Source: Branchipolynoe longqiensis (taxonomy: Eukaryota; Annelida; Polychaeta; Phyllodocida; Polynoidae). Taken from it: 64,000 nucleotides of DNA. The notes beneath the pieces are model-generated. The model did no database searches and had not been told where the DNA came from. It worked only from the letters and a program-made list of their open reading frames with translations. The DNA lies in the NCBI GenBank assembly GCA_030323885.1, contig CM059186.1, positions 150,262,407 to 150,326,406 on the forward strand, in the 5' to 3' direction. The position numbers and the translations under genes were made by a program. Below, piece by piece: positions 33,465-45,741 of this stretch (its first letter is position 1; each line of letters starts with the position of its first letter).

Positions 33465-34408
33465 CACAACCAGAGGCACACTCACACACACGCGCTCACA
33501 AACACGCACTCTCACACATTCACACACAAATACGCACACATACATACATTAACTCACCTATATATATATATATATATATGCACTCACACTCACATGTCTA
33601 CACACACTCACACAATACACCCAAACACAAAAGAAAACGTATTTTATTTAACGACGTCGCTTGAGCACATTGATTGTTATCATCGGCTATTGGACGTCAA
33701 AACAATACTCACACATACACAGACACTCACTCACGCATACTCACACATTCACACACATATATCACTCACCTAACCATTCATATTTCACGCTCACAAACAT
33801 ATATACTCACACCAACACTCATGGTCACATATATTTGCGTTCTGACTCACTCACACTTACACACACTCACCCAACCAATCACACAGTCGCATAGACTCAC
33901 CCACACTAGCATACACACTCACTGGCACACAAACATACTAAGAATAAGTAAGATACTCATCTACTCCCACATATCCATTCACTCATCCACACTTACTCAC
34001 ACACTCACGCATACACTAGAGTTGTACCAGTTATACTAGAATCACTTGTGAGTTGAAGTACATGTATTACTGAGATTCTTCCGATTATACGAATACGAAG
34101 GTAAGGATCACACAGTGTACATATACAACCACTCACACATATACAGATACATACACCAACTTACACCCACCCACTCACATATATACACATACATACACAC
34201 ACTTATGCATACACATACTTCCACCCACCCACACATACACAGACATATACACATACATACACCCATCCACTCACACAAATACACATATATATATATACAC
34301 ACTCATACTCACCGACACACATACACACTTCCACTCACACACATACACACACCTACTTACACATACACACATACATACACCCACCCACTCACATACATAC
34401 ACATACCG
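33465..34408. repeat. CA/ACTC-rich microsatellite array with an embedded repeat fragment
   Basis: cacactcacacatacac words on the + strand. At 33636-33710, tttaacgacgtcgcttgagcacattgattg...tcatcggctattggacgtcaaaacaa interrupts the array; it resembles the fragment inserted at 51520-51589 (gtttaacgacacccag...tatcggttattgggg). Confidence 0.85.
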
Positions 34409-34917
34409 AGTGCGGTGGCCGAATCGGTAGAGTGCGGGCCTCGCGTGCGGGAAATCGGGAGAGTTCAGTTCCCGGTCGAGTCAAACCAATGACTTATAAA
34501 ATTGATACTTGTCGCTACCTCGCCTGGCGCTCGGCATTTATAGAGGGGGTGTAATGACGTCACAAGACAACTTTCGGTGGCCATATTGGATGACATACAG
34601 AAGGCTTGCAACTGCCTACACTGTGCTTATTTACTGATTTGTTGGTTAATTTGTCACTGTTTTGAGCAGTTTGGCCCCAGAAGTTGTTGCTAAAGTGCTG
34701 TAAGTAAACACATTGGAAGTAAACTGCCCAGAACCTCCCATAACACAAGAAAACTCTGTTTTACTGCATCTGCATGCATTCACAACATGGCTAGGGAGGG
34801 TGCTTGTAATCCAAGATGGCAGCTCGCTGACCGCTGATTGCTAAGTAATGACGTCACATGCACTCCCTCTATAGGATAGGGCAAGGAATGGTCGGCTCAG
34901 TGTCAGGATAATGTGAC
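34409..34917 (+). repeat. tRNA-derived SINE, family A, in a microsatellite and split by a MITE
   Basis: gagtgcggtggccgaatcggtagagtgcggg, a B-box-like gagttcagttccc, attgatacttgtcgctacctcgcctggcgctcggcattta, then after the MITE ggatagggcaaggaatggtcggctcagtgtcaggataatgtgac. Both outer flanks are the same CA-type microsatellite. Confidence 0.85.
34543..34869. mobile_element. MITE with GAGGG(G/A)GTG ends and TATA target duplication, 327 bp
   Basis: TATA at 34539-34542 and 34870-34873. The left end has gagggggtgtaatgacgtca; the reversed right end has gagggagtgcatgtgacgtca. Further in, gccatattggatgaca matches the reversed gccatcttggattaca, so the imperfect inverted repeat reaches about 60 bp. TA duplication with TAGAGGG ends (Tc1/mariner-like) is an equally valid reading. 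Confidence 0.88.
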
Positions 34918-35389
34918 ATACACACTTCCACTCACACATACACACACATTTACACATACACCCACCGACCCACACACACACCATTACGTCAGGAGGTGAC
35001 CCAGATTGCCAGCCGGCCGGCCGGACTCCTGCACAAATCAATGCTGTCCGGCGAGAGGCGATTCGGCGCGGTCTCAGCACGCGAACATACAAACGAGTGC
35101 CGCCAGTCCCCTTGTCAGAGAGTGGATGGTGTCCAGAACGAGGCTGTGACAGCCTGACGTGACGGCAAGACTGATGTGACAGCGGGACAAAGGGCGGGTG
35201 CCACGGCAGAGCGCCAGTCAGTGTGACAGCAGCACAACGCCTCCTGACAGCAGGAAGCGAGGTGATGTGACAGCGGCTTACTGGCACGTGACTGTCAGTG
35301 CGGCTTTTTCTTTAAATCAACCCTTTACAATGTGCTGCTGGAGCTCGGAATCTCCAAAGTAGCTCAACCTTTTTGGTTAGGTTTTGTTA
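34918..35389. other. CA microsatellite remnant and a GC-rich block with GTGACAGC words
   Basis: 34918-34985 continues the CA array. 34986-35300 is GC-rich and repeats gtgacagc / tgacgtgac words irregularly; a 148-codon minus-strand frame covers it but shows no domain. Confidence 0.45.
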
Positions 35390-35612
35390 CATTCGTTGAT
35401 TCAGCGGGGATAAAGTCAACCGTAGTCAATTGGTCTTCCTCATTCCACTGCCCCTTGCTTTATCTACGTAATGCCAAGTGCCAGGCTAGGTAGTGGCAAT
35501 TATTAATTCTTAAGTCATTGGTTTGACTCAGCCGTGGTTCAAACCTAGGGTTCGAATCCCACGACCTGCCAAACAGGAAGTAAGTGATGAACTCATTGAG
35601 CCATCCCATTAA
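35389..35612 (-). repeat. tRNA-derived SINE, family B
   Basis: The + strand reads ttacattcgttgattcagcggggataaagtcaacc, cattccactgccccttgctttatc, gccaggctaggtagtggc, gggttcgaatcccacgacctgcc, tgaactcattgagccatccc. Near full length. Confidence 0.85.
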
Positions 35613-35706
35613 GTCCGTCCATTCATAATGTAGCCGGCTTCACTGTCCTCAACGATACGGAACCACATACAGGTAGGTGTGGACCGGTAGAGTGCATCAG
35701 GGATCC

Positions 35707-36115
35707 TAGATACAAGATTCACCCCCATACTGCTGCAGTAGGGGTGCAAACCAACCCTATGTAAAAGCTGTCGAAAATGCGGGTCAAAGAATTGAGAGCC
35801 TAATTTCACAATCTAAGAAGCAACAATTATTCTTTACATCTGTTTTATTATTAGCCCGCTACCTTTGAGTTGAAAAATATAATATATTATCTAGTTTAAT
35901 AAGATTTAAAAGTGAAATCGACGGCGTTCTGTGGCCGCCATCTTGTCTTTTTGCATTCTCTCCCATTTCACCAAATCTGTGCCGATATAAGTAGCCATTT
36001 GATACTGGAGCCACAGTTTCTAGTTCAGGTTCCATACTAAACCTATTTTCGCCCGTATTTACACTACGTTGTCCATCACCCGTGTACTACAAGTACCGGG
36101 TGAATCTTTTATCTA
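35707..36115. mobile_element. MITE with TAGATA(C/A)AAGATTCACCC ends, copy 2
   Basis: 409 bp, same ends and subterminal palindromes as 20410-20814. Flanks CAGGGATCC (35698-35706) and CAGGAATCC (36116-36124), an 8/9 match. Confidence 0.9.
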
Positions 36116-36635
36116 CAGGAATCCTAGAGAGCCTTAGGATGCTCGTTCCAGAACAGCATAAATGTGGGTTCGAGTCCCGCCCTGGACAGAATATCTCATT
36201 TGTCTGCTACACCTTCATTAGTACATTTTGTCACTTGAGAAGGGCTGGTTGACTTAAGAGGGTCAGATAGGTGACCTACAATGGATGAATGACCTAGAAT
36301 TATCATACCATCGCTCGACCCTTCAATTGCAACTCCTCAAGTTGTGGGGACATAATTATTTTTAAAAAGGCATATGGATTCGGAATGAATAGATCAATGC
36401 ATATGAATTGCCGACTTGGTAATTTTCTTTTCGGGAGAGGGTTATTTGTGGCATTGTTAAAACACAATAAAATGTTAAATAATCAAATCGTGTATTGATT
36501 GCGTTACTGAATTTCGTTCTAGGGTCCATCACTAGATCTGGCCAATCCTTCAGCTGCATGTTCAGATGGGGGGAAAAAATTAATATTCGTCACTTCACCG
36601 ACTAAAACTAAAGAAAAGGCAAAGTACAGTCCTGA
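36116..36635. other. SINE family C fragment, then no gene seen
   Basis: 36126-36190 reads tagagagccttaggatgctcgttccagaacagcataaatgtgggttcgagtcccgccctggac, a tRNA-like family C head with a good B box. The rest is AT-rich without signal. Confidence 0.5.
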
Positions 36636-36639
36636 ATGC

Positions 36640-37215
36640 AAATTACCAGCTGTAGTCCTAAGCAGTCTGTACCGTCCTAATGTCAGCTATCAACAGAACC
36701 TGTGGCTAACCCAGTTCTGTATGGTCCTACTATCAGCTACTAGCACCAACTGTGGCTAAACCAGTCCTATACCATCTTAATATCAGCTACCAGCATCAGT
36801 TGCACCTAAAACCAGTTCTCTACAGCCCTGATGACCAGCGGCTGCTGCTAAATCAGTCTTGCAAGTCCAAATGTCAGCTACCAGCAGCAGCTGTGGCTAA
36901 GCAAGTTCTGCATAGTCCTAAAGTTAGCTACCAGCAGCAGCTGTGGCTAAACCAGTTCTGAACAGTCCTAACGTCAGCTACCAGCAACAGCTATGGCTAA
37001 ACCAGTTCTGAATAGTCCTAACGTCAGCTACCAGCAACAGCTGTGGCTAAACCAGTTCTGAACAGTCCTAACATCAGCTACCAGCAGCAGCTGTGGCTAA
37101 ACTAGTTCTGAACAATCCTAATGTCAGTTACCAGCAACAGCTGTGGCTAAACCAGTTCTGTACCATCCTAATGTCAGCTACCAGCACCAGTTCTATACAC
37201 TCCTAAACGTCAGCT
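36640..37215. repeat. 50-bp minisatellite
   Basis: gtcctaacgtcagctaccagcaacagctgtggctaaaccagttctgaaca repeats with an exact 50-bp step in the centre (36961, 37011, 37061) and drifts at the edges, about 11 units. Carries CAGCTG in most units. Confidence 0.95.
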
Positions 37216-37267
37216 ATCACTATCAGCAGCAGCTCCATTTCAAACCTAGAGTTGTAACATGCTATAT

Positions 37268-37497
37268 ACCACCGTGAGCCGCTGCGTAGAGCCACGAGCA
37301 GCAGCGTACAGCCACAAGCAGCTGCGTACAGCCACGAGCAGCTGCGTAGAGCCACGAGCAGCTGCGTACAGCCACGAGCAGCTCCGTACAGCCAGACGCA
37401 GCTCCAAGAGCAACTCCGTACAGCCACGAGCAGCTCCATACAGCTACGAGCAGCTCCGTACAGCCACGAGCAGCTCCGTACAGCCACAAGCGCTCCC
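37268..37497. repeat. 20-bp minisatellite GCGTACAGCCACGAGCAGCT
   Basis: Exact 20-bp steps at 37321-37380, then a variant series with tccg in place of tgcg. Alanine/valine/serine-rich frames on both strands are artefacts. Confidence 0.95.
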
Positions 37498-38870
37498 AAG
37501 TTCCGCTAGCGACTGTTAAATGTGTTGCACAACGTATGAGCGCGTAGTGCCAGCGCATGAGTGATGCATGTCCAATGACAGTCGAGAGCATTTCGGCATT
37601 CCTCCAACAAGTGTCTAATGTATCTCGACGTATGCCCAACGTAGGCGCAACGTAAGCACCCATGCATTGTTGTACGTCGAAGGTTTTGTGCATGCACAAA
37701 ACTTCGCCGATCCCTTGATGCACGCCGCCATATGTCGACGAACGTCGACGTACATTGACGTATACCAATGCGCGCATAAGCACGCGTAACGCATAATGAT
37801 GTAGCAGCAAAAAATCACATATGTCGCCGTACATTTGCGCAATGCATCGATATGTGGTCTTTTGTCACCGCCATGGCACCGGTCTTCTGGGCATTTCACA
37901 ATACAGTTATTTAATATATATATATATATAGTCTGATATTGCCTGATATATAGTCTGATATTTCTATCAGCAGATAGTTCTAGCCTACTGAAATGGTTAT
38001 ATTATTAATTTCAAGACTTACTTATGGAATCACTTGAAAATGTACATATGAGATAGTAATTATATATTGTTGCATAGAGATAGTAATTATATATTGTTGT
38101 ATACATTAATATTAAGTTAATGTTGGGTATGATTATTGAGGTCTACAAATGACATAATCTGTTATGGACATGTGTGTGAGGCTGAGCATGCTGGGGTGGG
38201 TTGTGGGAGGGGGTATGGATGGATTAAAATCTGTGAATATGTGTACTGCTTAGATCATTCAGTTATGGAGTGCTTAGGTGTATGGTTTCCCTTCACATGT
38301 TTGCATTCCTGCCGTGTGAATTGTTTAATGTTCATGCCTATGCCTATTATCTTGGTACTGAGCCCACCCACCCAGCCCCCCACCCCCTTCATTAGTGTCT
38401 GGTCAGCAACAAAGTTCCAGTATCACTGAACATGTTCGCAAAAGAAACATTGATCAATAGTTAGAAATGACAGTCTACCTGTCTTCAGCGGACAATTCTG
38501 CATCCAGATCAGTGCCGTCCTTACAGCGGCGTGGGCTTGTCATCAGGGGTAATCAAATGAAGCAAAAGCAGTTTGTACATTGAAAATATTGTCTGCTTAT
38601 AGTAAGGGTTTACCAAGCATAAGGGTCGTTGAAGACATGTACCATTGTATGTTCTTTCCTCATTTGCCTACAGGGGTTTTGTAGTTAGATTACTCGAGTT
38701 CAAGGAAAGAGTTACCTAGCTGTCAGTCCAAGGCAAGACACATGTGGAGATGGCATGTTATTATTTCACTATCAAATTTCAAGATCTGGTCATGGGATTT
38801 TACCAGGTTTTCCTTACATGAATATTATATATTATATCTTACTGGAAGATCACATTTAGAACAGGCTATT
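37498..38870. other. Short-word CG-containing block, then no gene seen
   Basis: 37498-37900 repeats cgtatg, acgtcgacg and gcgtaacgc words in both orientations, much like the interiors of the TIR elements in this window, but no clear CTGTCACA or AGCT ends were found. The rest is AT-rich without coding signal. Confidence 0.4.
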
Positions 38871-38934
38871 TCAGCTCGAACCTAGTAGGCTGGGGTTGGA
38901 TTTCAGCTCGAACCTAGTAGGCTGGGGTTGGACT
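38871..38934. repeat. Two-copy 32-bp tandem duplication
   Basis: tcagctcgaacctagtaggctggggttgg occurs at 38871 and 38903, 32 bp apart and almost identical. It lies in a minus-strand copy of repeat family E (38870-39060). Confidence 0.85.
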
Positions 38935-39059
38935 TCTCAGTATTATTAATAGCTATGTAACTTCACACAGAGAAGAAAAGAGTGGTCTTACATAGGTTAT
39001 AAGGGATAGTCAAAAAGCTTCGAATTTACTTTAAGTGATAGTAGGATTTGCACTGTTTT

Positions 39060-42000
39060 ATATTTATGTACGGTCAAAAAGAAAAATATTCATGTTTCCG
39101 GTTGCAGGGGAAAATAAATTTGGATCGGTAGATAGGGTTTTAGTTTTAGTTTTTTGTTTGTTTTTTAATTCTTTGTCAAACTGCAGACTTGTTCTCAAAA
39201 CCACGTAAGAGTGCGATTTCCTTTTTCTCAAAGCAGAAAAAACAATCGAGTGGGGTGAGGGGGGGTTCTAAACAGGGTCGGTCAGCAACCAGAAACATCT
39301 TCTTCTTTTTTCTTTAAGGCCTAATGTGCCCTACCCTGTCACCGAGTCATTAGGGTTGAATGACAGTAACAAATGGTCACAGATACCCACGGACCATCGT
39401 TTGGGCTCTAAATAACTCCTAGAAAATAGGTTGTTTCAATCTATACCAATTATGACTAGTCCTTTAGAGTTGCATAACCCAATGAAATCATATTATTCTG
39501 AACACAAAGACTGCTAGCTAGATTTGATCCTACATAGCCACTTACTGTACTCATTCATTTCCATAACGGTTTTCCCACCTAAGAACATTAAAACTATCTG
39601 GCTCCGACATGACCCTAACAATAGCGTATTGTACTTAGCTTCAACTGGTGTGCACCGACAAATTATGTTGCATGCTTACACCCCGAATGTCTCCAATGTT
39701 AGTCAATTCTCATAAAGATCATGCTGATTCATATGATCTAATTAACTCAAAAATAAGAATTTCCTTTATACCAATGGATTATGCAACTTTTTTCCATAGA
39801 TGATGAAAACAATTGTTTTCCAAACGCTTGCAAAGAAATTACAGTTCTGATAGAATTCAATACATGCATATTACCTTAACTCATCATTCGACTACCAAAG
39901 AAGCACAGAAGCTGAAAACACAGGTTTCTCCAAGTTCAAAACATTGTTTTTATTCAATGGTACCCTATGATCGATTAACCACTGCTATGTGTGAACTATT
40001 TTCAATATTCAAACTGTACGTTGTATCATCTCAATGGTCAGCCGATGACAGGACACCTGCTATGTAAAGATAGCATTGGTCTGGATACAGAAGTGTTTTC
40101 TGAAGCCAGGTAATGCTGTCTTTCCGTTCCTAAGCTCTATATTTGCTAATAATATAGCTAATGACCTGACTACTGGTCAGATAGGCCCAGAGGCATTCCA
40201 TTTCCAATTTCAATTCAAGCCCAGTTGAAATCATCCACGATTTGAATTATTGCTCAAATAATATCTGAATCAATACAATTTCAATTCTTCTATCGCCATT
40301 TTGTCATTTCTCTAGATAAAGGTATTTACTGTGCATTTCGCAAAAGTTTCTACTCTCAGTTCAACTTGTGTATATATATTCAAACAACAAGGATCCAGAA
40401 AAACATATAACATTGTTGATACTTTTTTATCTGGGTTCGGAAACACAAGCTGAAATGGTTAAGAAATTGAGGTATTAAAACAACTTCTAAATCGATATAA
40501 ACTTGATTTCTCTTTACCTGCATTTTATCAATAGTCTATACCATGTGACCTAAATATTGCATTGCAATTGGATAAAGTGGACATGAATCATGTCATTAAC
40601 CAGAATACGTACCCATCATGGACTGACTGGCTCAAATTCGCCATCTCGACAGTATGCTTAATTTCTCAGACACCGACGTCTACCTGGAAAATTGATTTTT
40701 AATTGGCTTCTTGTTAATCGGGACCTTCCCTTTGCATTGTCAGTTATATGTGGACAGGTATAACAAGTTCGGCTTCTACTGGATCATAATTGCAAGATTT
40801 GAAGGAAAAGACATTGAACCCGCTGAAATTATTACTGGCCCTTAATTGTTTCATGAACCCTCCTAACCTCTGAAGACCTTTCTAGAGTCGGGTGGTAGGG
40901 AAAGCCAGACAGCTATGAATTGAAATTAACATCTGAACCAATATGCGGACTGGGTATTTAATAAATGCGTTATCGCCATACCACAACAGGAATCACTTGA
41001 GGTTTAACATTTTGCACATAAGAAATCTGCATGGCGCACTTAATTTATGAGTAGGGGCCAATATTGCTCAACTAGACCCTGATTTTCTCATATATGGACA
41101 CTACGGGCCCATGCAACGCTTACTTTTAATTTCATAAAATAAGAAATCAGCCCACTCTTTTAGATTTCCCTCAGGAATCCCTGCCATAACAAGCGGTTTG
41201 AGTCACTTTTATCTCTGGAATGTGCATGGCTTCAGCTCAGTTCATACCTTCCATTAAGACAGTCCCAAAGAGGGGTAAAAACTGCTTAATATTACAAATA
41301 TTTCCTAGCTGACTGAGTAGGCCTAAATAGAGAAGTACAGAACATGCACCCTACACATCATTGAGAAATTAAGTATGTTATTAGGAGATATTTATATATA
41401 TATAAATATATAGCACAGTGATATATATTTATATATGCTTGAAAGTTGAAGAACTGAAAAGAGTATACAAAGTTGTGTACCGGGATTAGCCAGGAGCGGG
41501 AGTGAACTGTCACCGCGCGCTCTGCATTGAAGCCTGTGTTAAATACGTCAAGTTCAACCCGTTCCAGTACCTGTCAACCATCAAGAATTGCTATGAAAGT
41601 ATCGGGACTGTCTCCATCGTGTTTAATTAAGAACAATATTAACTCTTGGCTTGTTTGACAGCATCGGCCTGCGTTCTACCTCCCCCGGAGTATGCTTTGC
41701 AAGTAACAGCGCTGTGCTTGTGGTCGTGTTGACTCATCTTGCTATATATATTAGGTTCAACTCACACAAAAAGGAGTGGTATTTGTGTATTCAGGCCGAA
41801 AATACCATGTGTAACGATCATTGTCCAAAGAGCTATTAGAAACCGTATAATACCAATCTCCGAGAGTGCAGTGCCGTTATAATATGTACATTAATTATAT
41901 ACATATAATTTCCAAGGCAGCTCAGCTGAATTAGAACAACATTGAAGATGACTATTTACTGAGTTAACTTGACACGTAAACAACCCATATGCAAACGTCA

Positions 42001-42630
42001 GTATGTTTCTTTCTTTCCTTTAAAATATGCATATAGATACACATTTAAATATAAACAATATAAATAACAATCAACTTAGACATGCAGTCACACAAGCACG
42101 CACATACAATAGTGGATAGTACTACTACTAGGGGGCACCATAGTTTCGTATCCTAAAACTAGTAGTAGGACTACACAATTGTTGTTCGTTGCACAATTGC
42201 TGTGCGCCTGCTAGTTATTACATAACCTTCCTACTATATCATGGTTATCAAATTCTGACTATGTAGATCAGATAGTTACCCATAGCCTGACATTTTTAAT
42301 TCAGGTGGTACAAGTAGAGTAGGCCTGCCATCACATCAGTATTGTGTGATAACGCTGGGTCGCTTCCAATAATTTCCCGTAATGATGAAAGGCAAACGGA
42401 GTCAGGGATATGTTTTTGAGCTTAGTTTCGCATCCTAGAAAAATCAACAAATGGGCGCTGTCTAGTGCTGCTAAGATATTACTGCTCGTCAATTATTCAC
42501 CAGTTTATGCTATACTGTCACTATTTTCTTACATTCCTAGATAACCTTTTAATCAAATGGATCTTTCAACCAAAACCGAAGCTACGAAACCTCTAGAAAA
42601 TGTGTGGCTGCTAGGTCTATTCATTGGGTA
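39060..42630. other. No gene recognised in 3.5 kb
   Basis: AT-rich DNA. 39335-39480 is a minus-strand family E fragment. At 41500-41630 a + frame reading CIEACVKYVKFNPFQYL and onward is compositionally protein-like but is only about 45 codons and ends at a stop; no family was recognised. 42118-42176 holds a short inverted repeat (agtactactactag ... ctagtagtaggact). Confidence 0.4.
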
Positions 42631-43061
42631 AAGCTAAGATTCCATATACGTGGTATGCGGTATGCGAATGCGAATGCGGCAAAAAATGGAAAAGCATATA
42701 AATATACATGGGTGCTTACATATGTCCGAATCCGAATGCGAACTCGAATGCGAATGCAGCAAATGGATTGACCCATGGACTGATCGGTGCGAATGCGAAT
42801 GCTGCTGCGTTTTCCATAGAAAACAATAGTAACTTTGACTTTCCTTCACAAATTTGGAGCAAAAAAACTCCAAAAATGGGATGGGTATCTTTTTTTTGGG
42901 GGGGGGGGGTTGTTTCGCAACCCCCAACACAAAAAGAAGACATCGACTATTGGAGGTCAGCATGGGTATATATGCCGCATTGTAAGCTGTGAACACACTG
43001 GACGCGTTTCTGGCGCGGGCATCAAGCGTCGCGCGGGCGTAAAAAATCATAATGTATGTAA

Positions 43062-43803
43062 CTCCCCCTGTCACATTACGGCGTATGGCGGGAGCGTATT
43101 GAAAACATACGTAAAAGCTTCACGTGCCGGCCTATCATGACCTTTGGTGACCTCTCGGGTGGTTTTGAGCATATGTGGAACCTATGAGGAGCGTACGAGG
43201 AGCGTATGAGAGCGTACTGTGACATTTTTTGACAGTTTTGATTGGCATATGGAACCTATGCGTAGCATATGTGTAGCATATGCGTAGTGTATGCGTAGCA
43301 TATGCATAGCGTATGCATAGCATATGAGGTTATGAGTAGCGTATGAGTCAAGATCGATGTCGAGACCTATGGCATACGCTTGGAATACGCTGTGCATACA
43401 CTGTGCATACGCTAGGAGTACGCTCCCATAAGTAACTCGTAGGTTATGCGTACGCTACATACGCTAGAGATACACCGGTGACGCAAGTTGAGCGTATGCG
43501 TAACCTATGCCGGCGCACCCCTAGCGTACGAGGAGCGTACACCGGCGTACAAGGAGCATACACCGGCATATGAGTAACGTATGAACCATACGCTCCCATA
43601 GGTCGAGATTTTTTTAGCATGCACAAAAAAATTTGGACGGAAGGACGGGAGAAAGCATATGGTGGCGTACAACGGTATAGGCTGGCACATGATGGCCTAT
43701 GCGTAGCATATGCATAGCGTATGGCGGCATATGCCGACGTATATGACGTAACGTGCCTACGCCGCCGTACGCTCCCGCAAAAAACCATAATGTGACAGCC
43801 CCT
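43062..43803. mobile_element. Harbinger-like TIR element (CTGTCACATTA type), copy 2, innermost of the nest
   Basis: 742 bp, reverse orientation of 7634-8435. Flanks TAA (43059-43061) and TTA (43804-43806). The right end, reversed, reads AGGGGCTGTCACATTA. The interior is gcgtatgcatagc words in both orientations. Confidence 0.85.
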
Positions 43804-44097
43804 TTATAAAGAGAAGCCGAACACACTGGCGCGGGCGGTTCTTGTGCGGGCGTCACGAATCGCTTTTGGAGTGATTTTTTACGCATGACGCGTGGTGACG
43901 CTTGGCTTTTGACCGACTTTGCCTGATTTTGCCCGACTTTGCCTGACTTTGCCCAACTCGACTCAACTCTACTTGACTTTACTCGACTGTACTTGACTGT
44001 ACTTGACTATACCCGACTCTACTCGAATCGATTCGAGTCTACCTGACTCGACTCTATCCAACTCGACTCTATCCAACTCGACTCTACCTGAATCCAC

Positions 44098-44990
44098 TAT
44101 GTTATGTGTGTGTACCACACAGTGTGTTATGTGTGTGTACCACACAGTGGGGTATGTGTGTGTACCACACAGTGTGTTATGTGTGTGTAACACACAGTGT
44201 GTTATGTGTGTGTGTACCACACAGTGTTATGTGTGTGTACCACACTGTGTTATGTGTGTGTACCACACAGTGGGTTATGTATGTGTACCACACATTGTGT
44301 TATGTGTGTATACCACACAGTGTGTTATGTGTGTGTGTACCACACAGTGTGTTATGTGTGTACCACACAGTGTGTTATGTGTGTACCACACAGTGTGTTA
44401 TGTGTGTGTACCACAGTGTGTTATGTGTGTACCACACAGTGTGTTATGTGTGTGTACCACACAGTGTGTTATGTGTGTGTACCACAGTGTGTTATGTGTG
44501 TACCACACAGTGTGTTATGGGTGTGTACCACACAGTGTGTTATGTGTGTACCACACAGTGTATTATGTGTGTGTACCACACAGCATGGTATGTGTGTACC
44601 ACACAGTGTGTTATGTGCATGTACCACACAGTGTGTTATGTGTGTGTACCACACAGTGTGTTATGTGTGTGTAACACACAGTGTTTTATGTGGGTATCAC
44701 ACAGTGTGTTATGTGTGTAACACACAGTGTGTTATGCGTGTACCACACAATGTTATGTGTGTGTACCACACAGTGTGTTATGTGTGTACCACACAGTGTG
44801 GTATGTGTGTACCACACAGTGTGTTATGTGCGTGTACCACACAGTGTGTTATGTGCGTGTACCACACAGTGTGGTATGTGTGTGTACCACACAGTGTGGT
44901 ATGTGTGTACCACACACTGTGTTATGTGTGTACCACACAGTGTGTTATGTGTGTACCACACAGTGTTATGTGTGTACCACACAATGGCGT
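44098..44990. repeat. About 25-bp satellite GTGTTATGTGTGTGTACCACACA
   Basis: About 36 units; each contains tgtgtgtaccacaca, a partial palindrome. It forms the middle of the element 42985-45114, in the position where the 53.6-kb relative has GTGTCT/AGACAC arrays. Before it, 43910-44097 is an actcgactctac-type short tandem. Confidence 0.92.
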
Positions 44991-45160
44991 TATTTGCCGC
45001 GTGCAGACGCGTGGCAGACGCATCCAGTGTGTTCGCTATTTGCGCGTGAGAACCGCATGAGGCCCGCTTGTACTTGACGCCTGGGCGACGCACGCGTCCT
45101 GTCTGTCCGTAGCTTAGACTACCGCATTCGCATGCCGCATACGGCATATATGGAATCTTA

Positions 45161-45741
45161 AGCTGCGTTTACACAGGCGAGTTGAAACGTCCTAGGTAGA
45201 ACCAGTTGCCTAGATCGTTTTAAATGTGTCCGTGTAAATGCGCCACTGTGGTGTTTTAGGGCTGAAACGTTTCAGCTGGAACGTTCCGCATATACCACCT
45301 CTGGAGGTGGTTTACAGGAAACGTTTCAGCTGGTTCCCGGGCGGTGATAGTGTACAATAGCAGTGCTCGCCGGATACAGGCTCAGGTGTAACTATTCACT
45401 GGTGCCCAGCAGTGTTAGGGACCGATTAGGCCGAAATCTATTGAATGCGATCATATTTAACAGAATCACATACTCTAATAATGAAATTTAATTAAATTAA
45501 CACTAAATTCCAAGCGATATTAACGTAGCAGCTAGATCGGCGTCAAATCGCCGAGTGTAAACAAAACAAATAGCAGTGCTCGCCGCAACATACGTAAATC
45601 CGCGCATGCGCAGAAGCCACGGCAGGGCGCTGAAACTGACCGGGCGCTGAAACTGCCACACCGTGTAAACGTGCCACTAAAACACCTCAGGTAAAACGCT
45701 TTGCCTAGATCGTTTTACTTTTTGCCCGTGTAAACGCAGCT
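45161..45741. mobile_element. Harbinger-like TIR element (AGCTGCGTTTACAC type), inserted in a terminal repeat
   Basis: TTA at 45158-45160 and 45742-45744. Ends AGCTGCGTTTACAC on both strands. Subterminal inverted words: gcctagatcgtttta, ggtgttttag, gctgaaac. Contains ccgcgcatgcgcagaagcc and gctgaaactgccacacc, shared with the inverted-repeat cluster at 48.57-49.02 kb. No ORF. Confidence 0.9.

Larger units (their letters stand above)
42985..45114. mobile_element. Harbinger-like TIR element (AGCTGCG(A/G)ACA type), nested, itself interrupted
   Basis: Left end AGCTGTGAACACACTGGACGC, right end reversed AGCTACGGACAGACAGGACGC. It is the reverse-complement relative of 53609-55478: both share gcgtcgcgcg...cgtaaaaaatca, a ccgaacacactggcgcg word, aatcgcttttggagcgat-like words and a central microsatellite. 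Interrupted at 43062 by a CTGTCACATTA element; the copy at 55395-55430 gives the empty site (catacattt on one side and tctctttatta on the other). Immediate flanks are GTA/TAG, so its own duplication is unclear. Confidence 0.8.

Noticed and set aside
34841..35287. 148-codon minus-strand ORF
   Set aside because: Lies across a GTGACAGC-word block and CA microsatellite; no recognisable domain or conserved start.
44003..45077. 287-codon frame with CYVCVYHTV repeats
   Set aside because: Translation of a 25-bp satellite, in several frames at once.
42985..45114. TTA/TAA duplication for the middle nested element
   Set aside because: Immediate flanks are GTA and TAG; only TA is shared, so the duplication is left open.
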